A stretch of 64,000 nt of DNA from Thermovibrio guaymasensis (GCF_003633715.1 NZ_RBIE01000004.1:1-64000); one strand, 5' to 3'. Positions 1 through 8,781 are shown, numbered from the stretch's first letter. Notes: a model not told the origin generated them from the sequence alone. Program-made: numbers and translations.

Positions 1-83
1 CCATTCCGAACTCGGAAGTTAAGCCCGCCAGCGCCGATGATACTGCCCGCGGGAGCGGGTGGGAAAGTAGGGCGGTGCCAGGC
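1..83 (+). rRNA. rrf: 5S ribosomal RNA, 3' part (truncated by window edge)
   Basis: The first bases carry the conserved 5S segment CCATTCCGAACTCGGAAGTT, followed by the helix IV/V region and a closing GGTGCCAGGC that would pair with the missing 5' end. About 35 nt of the 5' end lie outside the window. A run of seven T follows immediately (84-90), so this is probably the end of an rRNA operon transcribed on the plus strand. Confidence 0.93.
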
Positions 84-485
84 TTTTTTTATTTTCCTGA
101 CTTTTTTACTGATTTTTCCTATTTTTCTCTCCTTCCGTTTTTCCCCTTTCCATCTGCAGCGAAACGCCTTTAAAGTAAAACTCTGAAAACTCATTGTTTT
201 TCAAGAACTAAATCCCAATTCATTTAAAAATTAGAGTAACCTTAATTAAAGTTTACTGCACTTGACCTCTCTTTAACGATTTGGTAATTCTTAGAAAAGC
301 AATGAGAGTTTTTAACTATCTGAATATGGAGATTTCTTAGTAAAATGCCTGCTTTGCGAGATTGAAACCGTTCAATACGGAAGCAACCTCAACAGGTCTC
401 ATCAGTGAAATGCCCGAGGGATTGGAATTTTGAAGCAGTATTCACAGAAAAATCAGTTTTGAAAAGTCTGATTTTTTCAATTAAA
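84..485. other. AT-rich intergenic region between 5S rRNA and dxs
   Basis: There is no credible gene in these 400 bases. It holds the T-run behind the 5S gene (84-90), a degenerate repeat pair around 341-369 and 406-430 (see findings), and a hairpin with T-tracts at 447-478 that can end transcription coming out of dxs on the minus strand. Confidence 0.6.
447..478 (-). terminator. Hairpin terminator after dxs
   Basis: AAAAATCAG (448-456) pairs perfectly with CTGATTTTT (468-476) around an 11-nt loop. Because both arms are A/T tracts, the hairpin has a U-run in either direction. It sits 8 bp past the dxs stop, so its main role is probably on the minus strand. Confidence 0.6.
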
Positions 486-2339
486 TCAGAAGGTTTTCGT
501 CTTTACATTTTCTAAAATTACTCTTTTTATTCCTTCTTTGTCTATACCTACAAGGCTCCTGAGGATTTGTTGGCTTCCATGCTCAATGAATTTGTCGGGG
601 ATTCCGAGGTTTATTAATTTCCCGCAGTACCACGGGGAGAGAAATTCGTCAACAGCGGAGCCAAAACCGCCTTTAACTGTATTTTCTTCAACCGTTATTA
701 TTATCTTGTACTTCTTTGCGAGCTCTTTAAGGAGCTCCTCGTCTATCGGCTTTATAAACCTTGCATTAACCACAGTGGCGATTATTCCTTCCTTCTCAAG
801 CTCTTTAGCAGCCTCAAGGGCCTGGTAAACCGGCCAGCCCGTTGCCAAAATCAGTACGTCCTTTCCCTCTTTTAAAACTTCCCAGGTTCCGATAGGGATT
901 TCCTTTAAGGGCTCCCTTATTCTAACTCCGTAGCCCCTTCCCCTGGGGTAGCGAACGGCAAAGGGTTTATCCGATTTAATTGCGGTAAAGAGGAGGTGGC
1001 GGAGCTCCTCCTCATCTTTCGGAGCGGCAACGACCATATTGGGAATTGAGCGCAGGTATGAAAGGTCAAAAATCCCGTGATGGGTTGCTCCGTCCTCCCC
1101 TACGAGCCCTGCCCTGTCTACTGCAAAGACTACCGGGAGCTCTTGAAGGGCAACATCGTGAACTATCTGGTCGTAGGCCCTCTGAAGGAAAGTTGAGTAT
1201 ATTGCAACAACAGGTTTAAGCCCCTTTTTTGCCAACCCTGCAGCAAAAGTAACGGCGTGCTGTTCAGCTATACCAACGTCAAAGTAGCGGTTCGGGAAGA
1301 CTTCCCTAAACTTATCAAGACCCGTTCCTGAAGGCATTGCAGCAGTTATACCGATCACCCTTTTGTCTTCTTTAGCTATTTCAATTAAGGTATTTGAAAA
1401 AACTTCAGTGTAGGTAGGAGGTCTAGGCTCCAAAGAGGAACTCTTTGGGGAAACTCCGTGGAACTTATCGGGCTTTTCTTCCGCCGGCTCGTATCCCTTT
1501 CCCTTTTTAGTTAGAACGTGAACTAGAGTAGGCCCTTTTAACTTTGACACGTTTCTCAGCGTAGTCTCAAGGGTTTCTATGTCGTGGCCGTCTATAGGGC
1601 CAACGTACCTGAATCCCAGCTCCTCAAAGAGCATTCCAGGTGGAAAGAGACCTTTAACGAGCAAGTCCTCAACCCTCTTTAATCCTCTGTAGATTTTTTC
1701 ACCGAATATCCTTTTAGTTACCTCCTCTAACCTCTCCTTTGCTCTCCTTAGGTTCTCCCCCGTAGTTAGTTTCGTTAAGTAATTTGAAATTGCCCCTATG
1801 TTTTTTGAAATTGACATCTTGTTGTCATTGAGAATAACAATAAGGTCCTCACCGAGCTGGCCGGCGTTATTTAAACCTTCATAAGCTTGACCTGCAGTAA
1901 GAGCTCCATCCCCTATAACGGCAATTACCTTCCCATCCTCTCCCTTTAACCTCTTTGCAACCTTTATTCCAAGGGCGGCAGAGATTGAAGTTGAACTGTG
2001 ACCCGTTCCAAAGGCATCGTAAGGGCTCTCCTTAATTGACGGAAAACCGGAAATTCCCCCAAACTGCCTGAGAGTGTGAAACTTATCTTTCCTATCGGTA
2101 AGTATTTTGTAAGGATAAGACTGGTGTCCAACGTCCCAGACTATTTCGTCCTTTGGGGGCGAGAAGACCCTTAAAAGGGCTATTGTGAGCTCAACAACCC
2201 CTAAAGAAGAGGCAAGGTGACCTCCAGTCTTCTTTACCGTCTCTACTATGAACTCCCTTACCTCTTCGGCAAGTATCTTTAACTCTTCAAAGCTTAACTT
2301 CTTTAAATCATCCGGAGAGTTCACTCTCTCTAAAATCAC
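486..2339 (-). CDS. dxs: 1-deoxy-D-xylulose-5-phosphate synthase
   Basis: Condenses pyruvate with glyceraldehyde 3-phosphate to make DXP, the first step of the MEP isoprenoid pathway, using thiamine diphosphate. The 617-residue length is normal for Dxs. Visible marks are GHQSYPYK (about 71-78), the GDG of the ThDP/Mg site (143-145, in VIGDGALTAG), and the transketolase-type pyrimidine domain with GIAEQHAV and VFAVDRAG further on. ispH (last step of the same pathway) and a prenyl synthase are also in the window. It is 61 bp after the RecB-like gene and is probably the last gene of a proS-nuclease-dxs transcript, ending at the hairpin at 447-478. Confidence 0.96.
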   Translation of the reverse strand: MILERVNSPDDLKKLSFEELKILAEEVREFIVETVKKTGGHLASSLGVVELTIALLRVFSPPKDEIVWDVGHQSYPYKILTDRKDKFHTLRQFGGISGFPSIKESPYDAFGTGHSSTSISAALGIKVAKRLKGEDGKVIAVIGDGALTAGQAYEGLNNAGQLGEDLIVILNDNKMSISKNIGAISNYLTKLTTGENLRRAKERLEEVTKRIFGEKIYRGLKRVEDLLVKGLFPPGMLFEELGFRYVGPIDGHDIETLETTLRNVSKLKGPTLVHVLTKKGKGYEPAEEKPDKFHGVSPKSSSLEPRPPTYTEVFSNTLIEIAKEDKRVIGITAAMPSGTGLDKFREVFPNRYFDVGIAEQHAVTFAAGLAKKGLKPVVAIYSTFLQRAYDQIVHDVALQELPVVFAVDRAGLVGEDGATHHGIFDLSYLRSIPNMVVAAPKDEEELRHLLFTAIKSDKPFAVRYPRGRGYGVRIREPLKEIPIGTWEVLKEGKDVLILATGWPVYQALEAAKELEKEGIIATVVNARFIKPIDEELLKELAKKYKIIITVEENTVKGGFGSAVDEFLSPWYCGKLINLGIPDKFIEHGSQQILRSLVGIDKEGIKRVILENVKTKTF

Positions 2340-2400
2340 CTTTTAACTCCTAAAAGTTAGTTTCTAAACCGTTAATTATCCAGTTCGCCCTTCATGTTCC

Positions 2401-3207
2401 TTAATCTAAACTTCCAAGGGGACATACGTGACGGTACTCGCACCATTGGCAATTAGCTTCACAGGGGGAAGGCTGGAGCTCCCTAAACTCCTTCCCTACG
2501 TACTGACTTTCAATTTGGGAAAGTAGGGGAAAGAGCCTATCCTTAAAGCCCTGAAGGTCTTTCTTCGTAAATATTATCCTCTTAATACTTCCGTACCTAA
2601 CGTTGTGAACCTCTAAGGCAAACCTATCAAACTGGGGAAACTTTATGCTTGCAAGGAGGGCATACCACCTGAGCTGAGTCTTTACTCTGTTGTTAAAGTC
2701 CAAACTCCTACTGGTTTTGTGGTCTACTATGTAAAGGGTATCTCCTTTACTGAAAATAAAGTCCAACTTTCCCCTAAGGTAGACAGAATCTGAAAAGTAA
2801 GGAGCAAGGTTTAGCGAGTAGTCAACTGCAAGCTCAATTTCAGAAGCAACTAGAGGACTTCCCTTTGCCCTTTTCAGCTGCCCATTAACAAAGCTAAGAA
2901 TATTCGGAAAGAACTCGGAAATCTTCTTAATATCTGCAAGGGGCTCTGTCTCCTTAAACTTCTCTGCAAACTGAAAGAGGAGCTCCTTACTTAAGGGCTC
3001 TCTACCCTCAAAAGCAGTATTTAGAGCCTTTTCAAGGACAAAGTGAACGCCACTTCCAAGGACAAAGAAATCAGCTTTTTCAAGTGGCTCAAGCTTTAAA
3101 GCGTATCTAAAGAAAAACTCGTACTGACACTTCGTAGCCTTTTGAACCTTTGAAAACGACCAAGGACGAAGGTGGCTAAGCTCAACCTTAAGGCCCTCTT
3201 TAACCAT
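2401..3207 (-). CDS. PD-(D/E)XK nuclease with RecB/AddB-type Fe-S cluster
   Basis: A 268-residue single-domain nuclease of the RecB-like PD-(D/E)XK superfamily (PF12705 type). The catalytic core is GKLDF (Asp149) and VDHKT (Asp162, Lys164), followed by the QxxxY-like motif QLRWYALL. Cys27 plus a C-terminal CX3CX2CX5C cluster (Cys249, 253, 256, 262) matches the iron-sulfur staple that embraces the nuclease domain in AddB and Cas4-like enzymes. There is no helicase part, so it is probably a stand-alone DNA exonuclease. A role in repair or recombination is inference. Its ATG overlaps the proS stop by one base (TAATG), so translation is likely coupled. No cas genes are nearby, so I do not call it Cas4. 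Confidence 0.82.
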   Translation of the reverse strand: MVKEGLKVELSHLRPWSFSKVQKATKCQYEFFFRYALKLEPLEKADFFVLGSGVHFVLEKALNTAFEGREPLSKELLFQFAEKFKETEPLADIKKISEFFPNILSFVNGQLKRAKGSPLVASEIELAVDYSLNLAPYFSDSVYLRGKLDFIFSKGDTLYIVDHKTSRSLDFNNRVKTQLRWYALLASIKFPQFDRFALEVHNVRYGSIKRIIFTKKDLQGFKDRLFPLLSQIESQYVGKEFRELQPSPCEANCQWCEYRHVCPLGSLD

Positions 3208-4916
3208 TAAACCTCCGAGTTTAGAAGCTCCCTTATCTTCTCTCCAACTTTACTTGCCTCAACTTCAAACCTCTCTCCACTCTTCCTAACTTTAAGCTCA
3301 ACTATTCCCTCTGGAGCTCTCTTACCTACGATAACCTGGAAGGGAATACCGATGAGGTCTGCATCCTTAAACTTAAAACCGGGACGGGCGTTCCTGTCGT
3401 CTATGAGGACGTCAAATCCTTCCCTTTTAAGGTTCTCGTAGATATCCTCTGCCAAACTCCTAATCTCATCTTTCTTCACGTTTGTAGGAATTACTATAAC
3501 TTCAAAGGGAGCTATCTCAAAGGGCCAAACTATTCCGTTCTCATCGTGGTTCTGTTCAACAGCAGCAGCCATAACCCTAGTTATCCCTATTCCGTAGCAC
3601 CCCATAACCATAGGCTTTTCTTGGCCATCTTCATCAACGAAAGTTGCACCCATTGCCTGGCTGTACTTTGTACCAAGCTTGAAAATGTGGCCTACTTCAA
3701 TACCCCTTTTTTGGACTAGGGGAGCTCCACACTCAGGGCAAGGCTCTCCGCTTCTTACCTCTGAAACGTCTATAAAGTCCTTAACTTCAAAGTCCCTTCC
3801 CCAGTTAACGTTCTTCAGGTGGTAGTCCTCCTCTCCTGCTCCTGCAACAAAGTTAACCATAGGAATTACAGAGTAGTCTGCATAAACCGGAATACTAAGG
3901 TTCACCGGAGATAGATAACCTTTAGGCTGGCCTGTAAACTCCTCTATCTCCTCATCTGTAGCAAGGCGAACTTCCTTTGCCCTAAAGGCATTCTTTAACT
4001 TTGTCTCCTCAACTTCCCTATCTCCCCTAATAGCAACGGCAACAGGCTTTCCATCAACAACGTAAACGAGCAGTTTCAAAATATCTTCTTGGGGAACTTT
4101 TAAGAATTCAGAAACTTCCTCTATCCTCCTAATTCTAGGAGTATGAACTTTCTCAACTTCTTTAAACTTAGTCGCCCTACCCTCTGGAACTTGAGGTCTC
4201 CTCTGGGCGGCCTTTTCGGTGCTCGCAGCATAACCGCACTTTTCACAGTAAACCAGCTTACTCTCTCCAGTATCTGCTATAACAAGGAACTCATGGGAGA
4301 AATTACCTCCAATTTCACCGGTATCAGCTAAAACTGCCTTAAACTCAAGGCCCATTCTCTTAAAAATCCTGCTGTAAGTTTCATACATGTTCCAGTACTC
4401 TCTCTCTGCATCCTCGTCGCTGGTGTGGAAGGAGTAGGCATCCTTCATTATGAATTCCCTTGCCCTCATAAGACCAAAGCGGGGACGGATTTCATCCCTA
4501 AACTTCCTTCCAATCTGGTAAAGGTTCAGCGGTAAATCTTTGTAGGACTTTACTTCCTTCCTCACAAGGTCTGTTATAACCTCTTCAGCAGTAGGCCCTA
4601 GGGCGTAATCCCTCTCGTGGCGGTCTTTAAACTTAATCATCTCTTTACCGTAGACGTCCCACCTTCCGCTTTCCTGCCAAAGCTCTGAAGGGTGCATTAT
4701 CGGAAGGATAACCTCCTGAGCCCCTGCAGAGTTCATCTCTTCTCTAACGATTTTCTCTACCTTAAGAATAACTCTCGTTCCAAGGGGTAGAATATCGTAA
4801 AGGCCCGAAGCCACTTTCCTTATAAACCCTGCCCTAGTTAAAAGTTTATGACTCGGAATCTCAGCATCTGCCGGACTCTCCTTCTTGGTAGGGGCAAAGA
4901 GCCTTGAAAACCTCAT
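3207..4916 (-). CDS. proS: Prolyl-tRNA synthetase (bacterial type, with editing domain)
   Basis: Charges tRNA-Pro. The 569 residues have the bacterial ProRS plan: class II catalytic core with motif 1/2 elements (GLYDILPLG, RDEIRPRFGLMRAREF), an inserted cis-editing domain roughly at 225-385 that deacylates Ala-tRNA-Pro, motif 3 (GCYGIGITRV), and a C-terminal anticodon-binding domain. Start: ATG with MRFSRLFAPT, the usual ProRS N-terminus. It is divergent from the glycosyltransferase, with only 44 bp between start codons, so both promoters must overlap there. First gene of a likely proS-nuclease-dxs operon. Confidence 0.96.
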   Translation of the reverse strand: MRFSRLFAPTKKESPADAEIPSHKLLTRAGFIRKVASGLYDILPLGTRVILKVEKIVREEMNSAGAQEVILPIMHPSELWQESGRWDVYGKEMIKFKDRHERDYALGPTAEEVITDLVRKEVKSYKDLPLNLYQIGRKFRDEIRPRFGLMRAREFIMKDAYSFHTSDEDAEREYWNMYETYSRIFKRMGLEFKAVLADTGEIGGNFSHEFLVIADTGESKLVYCEKCGYAASTEKAAQRRPQVPEGRATKFKEVEKVHTPRIRRIEEVSEFLKVPQEDILKLLVYVVDGKPVAVAIRGDREVEETKLKNAFRAKEVRLATDEEIEEFTGQPKGYLSPVNLSIPVYADYSVIPMVNFVAGAGEEDYHLKNVNWGRDFEVKDFIDVSEVRSGEPCPECGAPLVQKRGIEVGHIFKLGTKYSQAMGATFVDEDGQEKPMVMGCYGIGITRVMAAAVEQNHDENGIVWPFEIAPFEVIVIPTNVKKDEIRSLAEDIYENLKREGFDVLIDDRNARPGFKFKDADLIGIPFQVIVGKRAPEGIVELKVRKSGERFEVEASKVGEKIRELLNSEV

Positions 4917-4960
4917 ATTCCCTCCACAAAATTTCCTAGGGTCAAATTTAAGGGTGAGAC

Positions 4961-6025
4961 ATGAAAATTCTACACGTTGACACAGAGAAGGGATGGAGAG
5001 GAGGAGAACAGCAGCTCCTCTACTTGATTAGAGGACTTAGGGAAAAGGGTATAAAGTGTGCCGTTGCATGTAGGGTAAAGGGTGAGCTTGAGGAAAGGTG
5101 TAAGGCGGAAGGCTTTAAGGTAATCCCACTAAAGGGAAATCAAACATCGGACGTACTGAGGTTAGGTATAGTAGGGAGAGAATTTGACATAGTTCACGCC
5201 CACTCTGCAAAAGCCCACACAATTTCTGCCCTCTCTAAAGGAATTCACAAAAGGCCCTTAATCTACACCCGGAGAGTTGACTATAAACCGAAGGATAACT
5301 TTATAACTTCCTTTAAGTACAGGAAAACAGATAAGGTAGTTGCCATATCCTTTGCAGTTAAAGGAATTTTAAAGGAGTGTTATCCTTGGCTTGAGCCTGA
5401 AGTTATACCCTCAGTCGTTGACTCAGAAGAGATAGAGAGGAGAGTAAATCCTGAGAGGGTTAGAGAGATAAAAGGTGAATTCAAGGGAGAGCCCTTAATT
5501 GGAACCTTAGCAGCTTTAACTCATCAGAAGGACATTCCAAACTTTATAGAGGCTGCATCTATAGTTTTAAAGGAGCTCCCAAAGGCCAAGTTCGTCGTAT
5601 TTGGAGAGGGGAAGTTAAGAAAGGAGCTCCAGAGGTTAATAGAGGTTAAAGGCCTTAAAGGAAGGTTTAAACTATTTGGATTTGTAGAGGATGTTCCAAA
5701 CTACACAAAGGCCCTTGATATATTTGTGCTACCCTCAAGGAACGAGGGGTTGGGGAGTTCCATACTGATAGCAATGGCATTAAAAGTTCCGGTTATTGCA
5801 ACTAAAGTAGGCGGAACTGTTGAGGTTGTTAAAGATGGGGAAACTGGAATTTTAGTTCCCCCCTCAAACCCTAGAGCCCTTGCAGAAGCTATTTTAGGAG
5901 TCTCTAAGAGGAAAGACTTAAGAGAAGAGCTAACCAAAAAAGCTTACGCTCTTGTGAAAGAGAGGTTTAGCGTTGAGTCAATGGTAAACTCTTACCTGAA
6001 GGTTTATGGGGAGGTCTTAAAGTAG
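4961..6025 (+). CDS. Glycosyltransferase family 4 (GT-B fold)
   Basis: Transfers a sugar from a nucleotide-sugar donor, probably for lipopolysaccharide or other surface glycan; the acceptor cannot be read from sequence. It is 354 residues with an N-terminal acceptor domain opening MKILHVD and GWRGGEQQLLY (glycine-rich loop), and a C-terminal donor domain with the EX7E region PSRNEGLGSSIL and the GG loop (KVGGTVEVV). No membrane segment, so cytosolic or peripheral. The stop codon shares its last base with the GTG of dnaA, an unusual partner, so dnaA may be transcribed partly from this gene's promoter. Confidence 0.85.
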   Translation: MKILHVDTEKGWRGGEQQLLYLIRGLREKGIKCAVACRVKGELEERCKAEGFKVIPLKGNQTSDVLRLGIVGREFDIVHAHSAKAHTISALSKGIHKRPLIYTRRVDYKPKDNFITSFKYRKTDKVVAISFAVKGILKECYPWLEPEVIPSVVDSEEIERRVNPERVREIKGEFKGEPLIGTLAALTHQKDIPNFIEAASIVLKELPKAKFVVFGEGKLRKELQRLIEVKGLKGRFKLFGFVEDVPNYTKALDIFVLPSRNEGLGSSILIAMALKVPVIATKVGGTVEVVKDGETGILVPPSNPRALAEAILGVSKRKDLREELTKKAYALVKERFSVESMVNSYLKVYGEVLK

Positions 6026-7431
6026 TGGATAAAAACTGGGAAGCTCTTGTTAAAGGCTTAAAAAAGAGGGTTAAACCGACTACCTATAAAGTAGTCTTTA
6101 AGTCCCTTAAACTGGTCTCAGTTGATGAGGAAAAAATAACCCTTCAGGTAAAGGACAGGACAGTTAAAGACCTGATCTTAAAACTCCACTTAAAGACCTT
6201 AGAGGAAATTGTAAAGGAAGTATTTGGAAAGGAACTTAAGGTAGAAATAGTCTCTAGAGAGGAAACTGAAAAACCTAAACAGCTTGAACTGGGCCTCTTT
6301 GAATCAAGAGGGAGAGAGGAAGAAATTCAGTCAAACCTTAATCCTAAGTACACCTTTGATAACTTCATAGTTGGGGCGAGCAACCAGTTTGCCCACGCTG
6401 CAGCAAGGGCGGTAGCCGAAAATCCGGGAAAGGCATACAACCCCCTGTTTATCTACGGAGGAGTAGGGCTGGGGAAAACTCACCTCATGCAGGCCATAGG
6501 AAACTACATAAAGAGTAAGGACCCTAGAAAGAGGATACTCTACACAACTACAGAGACGTTCATGAACCAGTTAATTGAGGCACTCAAAGGAGACAGGATA
6601 TCTTCATTTAGGGAAAAGTACAGGAACATAGATGTCCTCCTGATTGATGATATCCAGTTTATAGGGGGAAAGGAGAGAACCCAAATAGAGTTCTTCCACA
6701 CGTTCAACGCTCTCTACGATGCGGGAAAACAGGTCGTTCTAACGAGCGACAGGCCTCCAAAAGACATTCCTACACTTACTGAAAGGTTGAGGAGTAGGTT
6801 TGAGTGGGGTTTAATAGCAGACATTCAGCCTCCAGATTTTGAAACCAGAGTGGCAATTCTGAAGAGGAAGGCTGAGGTAGAGAACATTGAGGTCAGTGAT
6901 AAAGTAATAAAACTCCTTGCCACGATAATTAAGTCAAACATAAGGCAGCTTGAGGGAGCCCTCATAAAACTGAAGGCAAAGGCCACACTTGAGGGAAGGC
7001 CCATAACGGAAAAACTGGTTAGGGAACTCTTCTCTGAAGAGAAACCTGAAGAAAAGAGGAAAGAGAAGATCAGGGAAATATCAATAAAGATTATAAAGGA
7101 GACAGTAAGCAGCGAGCTTGGTGTAGAAGTGGAGCTCCTTGACAGTCCGACCAGGAAAAAGAGAGTAGCTTTTGCAAGACAGGTAGCCATGTACCTTGCA
7201 AAGAAGATAGGCGGTTACCCCTATACTCAAATAGCCGTCTCCTTTAATAGGGACGACCACACAACAGTCATGCACGCTGTAAGGAAAATTGAAGAAATGA
7301 TAGAGGAGGACGAAAAGGTTTCCTCCCTTCTAGAAAAACTTGAACTTAAAGTGAGGGAAGCTGTTGAGCGTTCCTCTAAAGTTATCCACACCGGTGTGGA
7401 TAACTATGTGGATAACCATGTGGATAATTAA
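6025..7431 (+). CDS. dnaA: Chromosomal replication initiator protein DnaA
   Basis: Binds DnaA boxes at oriC and opens the duplex in its ATP form. The 468 residues show domain I (1-80), a short linker, the AAA+ core with Walker A (GGVGLGKTHL) and Walker B (LLIDDIQF), and domain IV with the DNA-contact signature DHTTVMHAV. The GTG start overlaps the previous stop by one base. The unusual C-terminal tail (VDNYVDNHVDN) lies beyond the normal end of domain IV and is simply the translation of tandem DnaA boxes: four perfect boxes fall inside the last 50 bases of the gene. Autoregulation by DnaA binding is likely but not shown. Confidence 0.97.
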   Translation: MDKNWEALVKGLKKRVKPTTYKVVFKSLKLVSVDEEKITLQVKDRTVKDLILKLHLKTLEEIVKEVFGKELKVEIVSREETEKPKQLELGLFESRGREEEIQSNLNPKYTFDNFIVGASNQFAHAAARAVAENPGKAYNPLFIYGGVGLGKTHLMQAIGNYIKSKDPRKRILYTTTETFMNQLIEALKGDRISSFREKYRNIDVLLIDDIQFIGGKERTQIEFFHTFNALYDAGKQVVLTSDRPPKDIPTLTERLRSRFEWGLIADIQPPDFETRVAILKRKAEVENIEVSDKVIKLLATIIKSNIRQLEGALIKLKAKATLEGRPITEKLVRELFSEEKPEEKRKEKIREISIKIIKETVSSELGVEVELLDSPTRKKRVAFARQVAMYLAKKIGGYPYTQIAVSFNRDDHTTVMHAVRKIEEMIEEDEKVSSLLEKLELKVREAVERSSKVIHTGVDNYVDNHVDN

Positions 7432-7686
7432 AATTGTGGATAACTATGTGGATAACTTTGAAGCATTCAGGATTGAGTTATCCACACGTAAAGAGTTATC
7501 CACACACTTATCCACAATCAAAACGGCAAGTTATCCACATTATGTGGATAACTTTTGTGGAGAAAATCCTTGATAGAAAAGCTTTTTTCTCTTTAGTGCA
7601 CAAAAATTGTGCACTCTTATTATTATTACTTAAGTAGTAAGTAGATATATAAAGAATACTAGTAATAGAAATAATAGGAGGAAAGA
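7382..7686. other. oriC: Chromosomal replication origin oriC (DnaA-box cluster plus AT-rich unwinding region)
   Basis: Eleven perfect 9-mers occur. TGTGGATAA (plus) starts at 7395, 7407, 7419, 7435, 7447 and 7543. TTATCCACA (minus) starts at 7382, 7478, 7496, 7508 and 7531. A twelfth, TGTGGAGAA at 7556, has one mismatch. Many are spaced exactly 12 bp start to start (7395/7407/7419, 7435/7447, 7496/7508, 7531/7543). To the right, 7565-7680 is strongly AT-rich with TAG/TAA triplets (7631-7645) resembling the DnaA-trio of the bacterial unwinding element. The position between dnaA and dnaN is the classical one. Confidence 0.95.
7595..7615. promoter_or_regulatory. Perfect inverted repeat in the oriC unwinding region, upstream of dnaN
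   Basis: AGTGCACAA (7595-7603) and TTGTGCACT (7607-7615) form a perfect 9-bp dyad with a 3-nt spacer. It lies between the last DnaA box and the AT-rich run, 72 bp before dnaN. It could be an operator for dnaN, a hairpin extruded during origin opening, or a weak terminator for dnaA. There is no adjacent T-run, so a terminator is the least likely of these. Confidence 0.5.
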
Positions 7687-8781
7687 ATGAAAATAAGGAT
7701 TAAAAAAGATAAGATCAGGGATGCAGCGAAAATTGCCGCTTCGGCCGCCGATAAGAGGGGAGCAATTCCCATCCTTGCAAACATCCTCCTTGAGGCTGAA
7801 GACAACCTCCTCAGGTTGACCGCAACAAACCTTGAAATTGGAGTTTCCACAGTTGTGGACTGTATTGTTGAAGAAGAAGGGAAAGCAACTGTAAACGCTA
7901 GTAAAGCAGTAAGGTTGTTTTCATCGCTAACGGGAGAGGAGTTAACTTTAGAGAGGGAAGAGGGTAAAGTAGTGGTAAAATCGGTGAACTCAAGGTTTTC
8001 ATTGGCTTCACTTCCTCCTGAAGAGTTTCCAGAAGTTGAGGTTCCTGAGGACTTCTCTGTTAAACTTCCCTCTGATGAGATAGATAAAGCCCTTAAAAAA
8101 GTTTCTTATGCGGCCGGTAAAGATGAGGCCAAGTACATCCTTACCGGGGTTCTCCTTCGCTCCTTCGGAGACCGCTTTCACGCAGTAGCCACTGACGGCC
8201 ACAGATTGGCTCTCTATGAGGTTTTTGTTGAGTCTGAGGAGTGGAGTGCCATAATACCGAAAAAATCCCTCAGCGAGCTTAAGAGACTCCTCAGAGAGGG
8301 CAATGAGGTTGAGATTGTAGAAAAGCACAATAAGATCTACTTTAGAAGCGGTGATACTGTTATGTGGAGCTCCCTCATAGAGGGAGAGTATCCGGACTAC
8401 ACAAAAGTGATACCTGAGGGAAACAGTAAAGTCTTTACCGTAGATAGAGGAGAGTTCCTCTCGGCCCTTAAGGAGGTCTCTGTAATATTTGATAGGGAAG
8501 AGGTTAGGGCTGTTATCTTTGACTTAACGGAGAACTCTTTAAGGTTGACTGCAAAGAGCTTAGAGGGAGAAACCAGCGAGGAGGCCGAGGTTGTAATTCC
8601 TGTTGAGTACTCTGGAGAGCCCTTTAGGATAGGCTTTAACATAGCTCACATGATTGAATCTATAGGCTCCTTTGATGGAGATAGCATAACTGTTCATATG
8701 GAGGAACCCGTATCTCCGGTTCTAGTTACTTCTCAGGAAGAGCCACAGCTAAAGAACGTAATTATGCCTATGAAGGTGTAA
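7687..8781 (+). CDS. dnaN: DNA polymerase III beta subunit (sliding clamp)
   Basis: Forms the ring that tethers DNA polymerase III to DNA. It is 364 residues, the usual clamp length, with three repeated clamp folds and the typical ends: MKIRIKKDKIRDAAK at the N-terminus and the closing VIMPMKV (family consensus MPMR). Other family marks are RGAIPILANI and ATDGHRLALYE. The ATG has a strong AGGAGGAAAG site 6 bp upstream. First gene after oriC; its stop overlaps the pgsA ATG by one base, giving a dnaN-pgsA-plsY-prenyl-synthase run that couples replication and membrane-lipid genes. Confidence 0.97.
   Translation: MKIRIKKDKIRDAAKIAASAADKRGAIPILANILLEAEDNLLRLTATNLEIGVSTVVDCIVEEEGKATVNASKAVRLFSSLTGEELTLEREEGKVVVKSVNSRFSLASLPPEEFPEVEVPEDFSVKLPSDEIDKALKKVSYAAGKDEAKYILTGVLLRSFGDRFHAVATDGHRLALYEVFVESEEWSAIIPKKSLSELKRLLREGNEVEIVEKHNKIYFRSGDTVMWSSLIEGEYPDYTKVIPEGNSKVFTVDRGEFLSALKEVSVIFDREEVRAVIFDLTENSLRLTAKSLEGETSEEAEVVIPVEYSGEPFRIGFNIAHMIESIGSFDGDSITVHMEEPVSPVLVTSQEEPQLKNVIMPMKV

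Noticed and set aside
2401-3207. CRISPR-associated Cas4
   Set aside because: The Fe-S RecB-like fold is shared with Cas4, but there are no cas1/cas2 genes or CRISPR array nearby and the gene is embedded with proS and dxs.
6825-7275. Reverse-strand reading frames inside dnaA and similar antisense frames in other genes
   Set aside because: They have no ribosome sites and their products look like low-complexity reverse translations of the real genes.
7364-7637. Two overlapping short frames across oriC rich in MWIT repeats
   Set aside because: They are translations of the repeated DnaA boxes in other frames, not genes.
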